From Alcaligenaceae bacterium CGII-47 (GTDB taxonomy: Bacteria > Pseudomonadota > Gammaproteobacteria > Burkholderiales > Burkholderiaceae_B), in the NCBI GenBank assembly GCA_019166125.1, contig JAHTBO010000005.1:176175-240174 (forward strand): 64,000 nucleotides of DNA, in the 5' to 3' direction. Made by a program: the position numbers and the translations under genes. A model generated the notes under the pieces. That model made no database searches, had not been told where the DNA came from, and saw only the letters and a program-made list of their open reading frames with translations. Positions 61,437-64,000 of the stretch are shown here, piece by piece; position 1 is the first letter of the stretch, and the number at the start of each line of letters is the position of its first letter.

Positions 61437-61655
61437 GGTGAATCTCCAGTAGATACAGCGGAGACACACCATTCCCACGGAAGGTGTGTGAACCCCCGCG
61501 TGGGTCGATGAAAAGTGATCCAGAATGGATCAGGTGCATCCTTCACCAGAGGGCTGGTGAGCGTTCGCAAATCGGATGCGCAAGCGAACTGGTCGGGTCG
61601 GACGCGGACGGAACCGCGCTGCAGCCATGAAGACCCTGGCTGCGGGTGAAACCGT
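61437..61655 (-). ncRNA. Structured leader upstream of DUF3577 (copy B of the two-hairpin family)
   Basis: Distal hairpin 1: GCAGCCA (61621-61627) pairs with TGGCTGC (61637-61643) around the loop GGGTCTTCA. Hairpin 2: CGCGG/CCGCG around TTCCGT (61603-61618). Proximal hairpin: ACACACC (61464-61470) pairs with GGTGTGT (61483-61489). Compared with copy A, hairpin 1 carries a paired T-to-C and A-to-G change, a compensatory substitution. I recall that a candidate RNA named after DUF3577 has been reported; this leader may belong to it. Confidence 0.7.
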
Positions 61656-62048
61656 TTACCAGCCGTGGTAGTACAGCGTCAGCTTGGAAATCACCTGACG
61701 GCGTTGCAGATCCAGTGTGTCAAGATCGGCAAGGCCACGGAACCCGCTGCGCTTGAGCAGGCTGCTGGCGTTGTCGGCGTTGTAGAAGCTGGCCATGGCA
61801 GACAGAAACAGCTTTTCGCCGCTGCTGAGCACGCCCAGCGATTGCCGGATGAGCTGCATGCGCGGGCATAAATCCCACTTGCTGGTGGCGACTTCCAGGT
61901 TTTCCTGGGTGCCGTCGCCAAACCATCTGGGGCCCGCAATGACGACGCCTTTCTTCCATGCCTGGAAGAAAGCATGGGGCGATATTTTGTAATGCTGCTG
62001 TTCACTGATAACCTGGTACATCAGGTCTTGGGGCATGACGAGACTCAT
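61656..62048 (-). CDS. Small conserved ICE protein upstream of DUF3577
   Basis: A 130-residue soluble protein of unknown function. It has an N-terminal helical part (HYKISPHAFFQAWKKGVVIA) and a helical C-terminus (LSSGEKLFLSAMASFYNADN, SSLLKRSGFRGLADLDTLDL). ATG at 62048 follows GGAGCTTCC. It opens the accessory block and is preceded by its own two-hairpin leader. No family name is offered. Confidence 0.68.
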   Translation of the reverse strand: MSLVMPQDLMYQVISEQQHYKISPHAFFQAWKKGVVIAGPRWFGDGTQENLEVATSKWDLCPRMQLIRQSLGVLSSGEKLFLSAMASFYNADNASSLLKRSGFRGLADLDTLDLQRRQVISKLTLYYHGW

Positions 62049-62230
62049 GAGGAAGCTCCTTGTTGATGGCCGTGTGGATGGCACGGCGCGACTAAGACAG
62101 GCAGGCATCGACGCCTGGGGAAAGGCGTGTGTCCGGGATTCGATGCTGACGGACTGGCCGGGTCACGCGGACGGAACCGCGTTGCAGTCATGAAGACCCT
62201 GACTGCTGGCAAGGGGCTAAAAACGTCAGC
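62049..62230 (-). ncRNA. Structured leader upstream of the 61656 gene (copy A of the two-hairpin family)
   Basis: Hairpin 1: GCAGTCA (62184-62190) pairs with TGACTGC (62200-62206), loop GGGTCTTCA. Hairpin 2: ACGCGG/CCGCGT around TTCCGT (62165-62182). Proximal nested stems: GCATCGA with TCGATGC (62105-62111 with 62140-62146) and ACGCCT with AGGCGT inside. Loops are identical to copy B. Confidence 0.68.
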
Positions 62231-62417
62231 CATGCACAGCCGTAGTGTTGGGCCAGGTAAGCCGCGTGTCGCGCAACAAGGTGGACGGGGGCGTGTCCGG
62301 GTTTTTTCAGCGAATGTCGTGGGTTCGTTGTCGATTATTGCTTTATCTATAAACCCCATCTAAGGTAGCTGCAGGCTGCTGCAATTCCGCCGCAACCTAT
62401 TGTTTTTAAGGGTATAT

Positions 62418-62696
62418 ATGACAAAAAAGTATAAAGATTCCTTTTGTACGCCGGCAGAACTTCCTGATGGCAGAGTGATCGCTGGTGGCGCTGCACGTAA
62501 TTACAGGATCGGCCAGTACGAACACGGTCTTGATGACATCATTCAGGAAGTAACACGAGACGCTGCAGAACGGGCATTTGCACGAGCTGAGGCATTGCGG
62601 GAAACAACTGCGGTGTTGAACCGAGTGAGCCGTAAGAAAGTTCAGAAAGTTCGACAGACTACGGTGTGCGATGACGAAGAGGATGAAATCCTCTAG
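62418..62696 (+). CDS. Small basic-acidic protein of unknown function
   Basis: A 92-residue protein on the plus strand, preceded by AAGGG. It begins MTKKYKDSFCTPAELPDGRV, has a helical middle (RDAAERAFARAEALRETTAV) and ends in a basic stretch followed by an acidic tail (CDDEEDEIL). No family was recognised. Size and charge suit a regulator. It diverges from the accessory block and is followed by a strong terminator. Confidence 0.55.
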   Translation: MTKKYKDSFCTPAELPDGRVIAGGAARNYRIGQYEHGLDDIIQEVTRDAAERAFARAEALRETTAVLNRVSRKKVQKVRQTTVCDDEEDEIL

Positions 62697-62834
62697 TCGA
62701 TAATCCGCGTATACATGTGCTGTGAGTAATACAGTGGCAAGGATCAGCCAGTGATCCAACTGAAATTTTTTGTCTGGTTATAAACCAGAGTCTTCTGTCT
62801 CTTGACGGCAGCCCATGAAATATGGAACACCACC

Positions 62835-62862
62835 AAACCCCTATCTCGCATAGGGGTTTTTA
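62835..62862 (+). terminator. Intrinsic terminator after the 62418 gene
   Basis: AAACCCCTAT and ATAGGGGTTT form a perfect 10-bp stem around CTCGC, followed by TTTTAG on the plus strand. Confidence 0.82.
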
Positions 62863-62881
62863 GTTTCTATCCTGCTGGTCG

Positions 62882-62904
62882 AAAAAAAACCCTGCGGCGC
62901 AGGG
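62882..62904 (-). terminator. Intrinsic terminator reading leftwards
   Basis: CCCTGC and GCAGGG (62890-62895 with 62899-62904) form a 6-bp stem; on the minus strand eight T follow. It would stop transcripts coming from the right, where no leftward gene could be confirmed. Confidence 0.7.
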
Positions 62905-63207
62905 CTGTGAGGATGGATTGCCACCCGTGGTCTGTGATCTGCCTGGGCTGTCGGTTGGGCCGCTGGCAGTAAACATTCGCACCCGATTCGTATCGTGGCT
63001 GGAATCGGCATTTTCTGGCACACATCCGCGCACAAAGGGAACCCGTTGGTTCACCGGCGGGTACCGGCACTGAATACTGTCATCCCAAAGGATTTCCTGA
63101 TGGTTGCGGGCGCTTGCTGTTGCACAGCCATCAGGGAACCCTTCGGTCATGACATGGGCGGGATTAGCAGCCGCATCGCATGGCGGCAGAAAAAATGGCC
63201 TTCCAGG

Positions 63208-63663
63208 CGGGACTCCAAGTTCGGAAAGTCACGCTTCGTTCCAGTTCACGAGTCAACCCGCGCTGCGCTTGAGCGCTATGCACGGGAACGTGACAGGATT
63301 TGTTCACGGCGTGCAACCGAAGCGTTTCTTGTGAGCGAACGCGGCAGGCGACTCGAACCTTGCTCTGCCCGATCCATGTTTGTAAGACTGTCTCGAGCGA
63401 TCGGGTTACGACCAACTTGGCCCGATGGACGTTCAGGATGTGGCCCTCGTTTGCAGGACTTCCGACATACGTTTGCAACCAGCAGAATGCTTCAGTGGTA
63501 CCGCGAAGGGAGAGATGTGGCGCAAGAACTGCCCAAACTGGCCACCTACCTGGGCCATGTCGATGTCAGTCTGACCTACTGGTACGTGCAAGCGGTTCCT
63601 GAATTGCTTGAGCTGGCCGCACGATACCTGAACAACCGCAGTAGTGTCGGAGGCCGCTCATGA
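63208..63663 (+). pseudogene. Tyrosine recombinase, 5'-truncated (first of a tandem set)
   Basis: About 151 C-terminal residues of a phage-integrase-family recombinase remain: the beta-hairpin lysine (SKFGKSRFVPVH), the box II region LQDFRHTFATSRM, LATYLGHVDVSLTYW and the catalytic-tyrosine segment TYWYVQAVPELLELAARYL. The core-binding domain and the first catalytic arginine are missing. Box II has Gln where His is usual (QDFRH). The frame stays open upstream to 62995 but the residues there are unrelated. It is coupled to the next recombinase by an ATGA overlap, so the original unit was a multi-recombinase operon. Confidence 0.8.
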
Positions 63664-64000
63664 ACACCTCGCATTTACCCGCGTTGGTTCAGCGATTTTT
63701 CACCCAGCGGCTGCTTGAACAACAGGGTGTCAGTCCGCACACGGTGGCCAGCTATCGTGACACCTTCCGGTTGCTACTGGCCTTTGCCACGAAAGAAACC
63801 GGGCGAACGCCCGCGAAACTGATGCTCGAAGACCTCGACATGCTTCTGATCGAGAGGTTTCTCCGGTATCTCGAGCGCGAGCGAGGAAACTCGATTCGTA
63901 CACGTAACACGCGACTAGCCGGCGTGCATGCCTTCTTTCAGTTCGTCGCCGTTCAGGAACCTGCCCTGGGATTGCAGTGCCAACGCATTCTGGCTATTCC
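63660..64000 (+). CDS. Tyrosine recombinase, N-terminal part (second of a tandem set; continues beyond the window)
   Basis: The visible 113 residues are the N-terminal SAM-like core-binding domain: LVQRFFTQRLLEQQGVSPHT, VASYRDTFRLLLAFATKETG, LDMLLIERFLRYLERERGNS and RTRNTRLAGVHAFFQFVAVQ. The gene is cut by the window end, so catalytic residues cannot be seen. The ATGA overlap with the preceding recombinase is typical of recombinase-in-trio (RIT) units and of GInt-type islands with several integrases. It may be a separate mobile unit inside the ICE or part of the ICE's own integration module. Confidence 0.88.
   Translation, partial: MNTSHLPALVQRFFTQRLLEQQGVSPHTVASYRDTFRLLLAFATKETGRTPAKLMLEDLDMLLIERFLRYLERERGNSIRTRNTRLAGVHAFFQFVAVQEPALGLQCQRILAI

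Larger units (their letters stand above)
62697..63207. other. Non-coding junction region before the tandem recombinases
   Basis: About 510 bases with two oppositely directed terminators (62835 and 62882) and a long stem, CCTGATGG (63096-63103) with CCATCAGG (63128-63135). A 96-codon frame on the minus strand (62860-63150) exists but is unconvincing. Recombinase similarity begins abruptly at about 63208, so this region likely contains the break where the recombinase unit joined the ICE. Confidence 0.45.
26116..64000. mobile_element. Integrative and conjugative element (SPI-7/ICEclc/PFGI-1 type), left and central parts
   Basis: From the flagellin break rightwards nearly all genes belong to the conjugation and accessory sets of this ICE family: MobH relaxase, TraG, TIGR03755, 03756, RadC, TraC, TIGR03751, 03752, 03749, 03746, 03750, 03745, 03758, 03747, TraD, transglycosylase, TIGR03759, DUF3275 and DUF3577. 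The gene order is the family's usual one, with cargo inserted at several points. The left end with the relaxase is present; the replication, partition and integrase end would lie beyond the window. The exact left end (26116-26126) is inferred from where flagellin similarity stops. Confidence 0.8.

Noticed and set aside
62860-63150. 96-codon open frame on the minus strand near the recombinases
   Set aside because: It contains an intrinsic terminator within its last codons, and its residue composition is erratic; it lies in the junction region and cannot be supported.
62418-63207. Possible tRNA gene as the ICE attachment site
   Set aside because: No cloverleaf or tRNA 3' end was recognisable by eye in this stretch or at the left junction.
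1-64000. CRISPR arrays, rRNA genes, IS transposases
   Set aside because: No regularly spaced short repeats, rRNA-like sequence or transposase with DDE/HUH motifs was seen; the only recombinases are the tandem tyrosine type at the right end.

Overview
The window reads as a betaproteobacterial chromosome, most likely Alcaligenaceae (Bordetella, Castellaniella or Pusillimonas-like). This is inferred from the flagellar gene order (flgJ-flgK-flgL-lipoprotein facing fliR-Q-P-O-N-M-L, then fliK-J-I-H-G-F, fliE, flhX, a second fliK-like gene, fliT-S-D, flaG, fliA) and the GC-rich codon use. No database search was possible, so all names rest on reading the proteins and DNA.

Bases 1 to about 26,115 look like resident chromosome. 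They hold the flagellar structural and export genes, sigma-28 (fliA), a hemerythrin-like protein, rfbC (rmlC), a hicAB toxin-antitoxin pair, a large two-part methyltransferase (MT1), and then the 5' end of a flagellin gene. That flagellin locus keeps a good sigma-28 promoter (25942-25968), a leader, a Shine-Dalgarno site and the first seven codons (MSVINTN). At about 26,116 the sequence switches to foreign DNA.

From there to the end of the window lies most of an integrative and conjugative element (ICE) of the SPI-7/ICEclc/PFGI-1 type. In order it has an Xre-RES toxin-antitoxin pair, a LysR regulator, a MobH relaxase, a DUF3742 gene, and the mating-pair genes TraG-like, TIGR03755, TIGR03756, RadC, TraC/VirB4, TIGR03751, 03752, 03749, 03746, 03750, 03745 and 03758. 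A cargo slot follows, then TIGR03747, the TraD coupling protein, a lytic transglycosylase and TIGR03759. Last comes an accessory block (helicase, methyltransferase, DUF3275, DUF3577 and others). The right end of the window carries tandem tyrosine recombinase genes, the first one truncated.

The striking point is the cargo. Between TIGR03747 and TIGR03758 the ICE carries a complete 736-residue flagellin with its own sigma-28 promoter, a 63-residue gene and a second copy of the large methyltransferase (MT2). The element therefore appears to sit in the host flagellin gene and to bring its own flagellin plus cognate modifying enzyme. The junction at 26099-26125 is a perfect 10-bp inverted repeat around a 7-bp spacer, the geometry of a tyrosine-recombinase core site. 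The element's flagellin starts with the same seven residues but is recoded at five of six informative codons, so it would be a poor target. I propose this as a flagellin-replacement element. The rest of host fliC and the integrase should lie beyond base 64,000.

A second unusual signal is a family of structured leaders. Three ICE transcripts carry the same pair of hairpins, and at least four carry a covarying hairpin next to the ribosome binding site. Two unrecognised, apparently AT-richer genes (35982 and 45732) and the absence of some expected conjugation genes (TIGR03757, DsbC-like, RAQPRD) mark other cargo or decay sites. No tRNA, rRNA or CRISPR array was seen.
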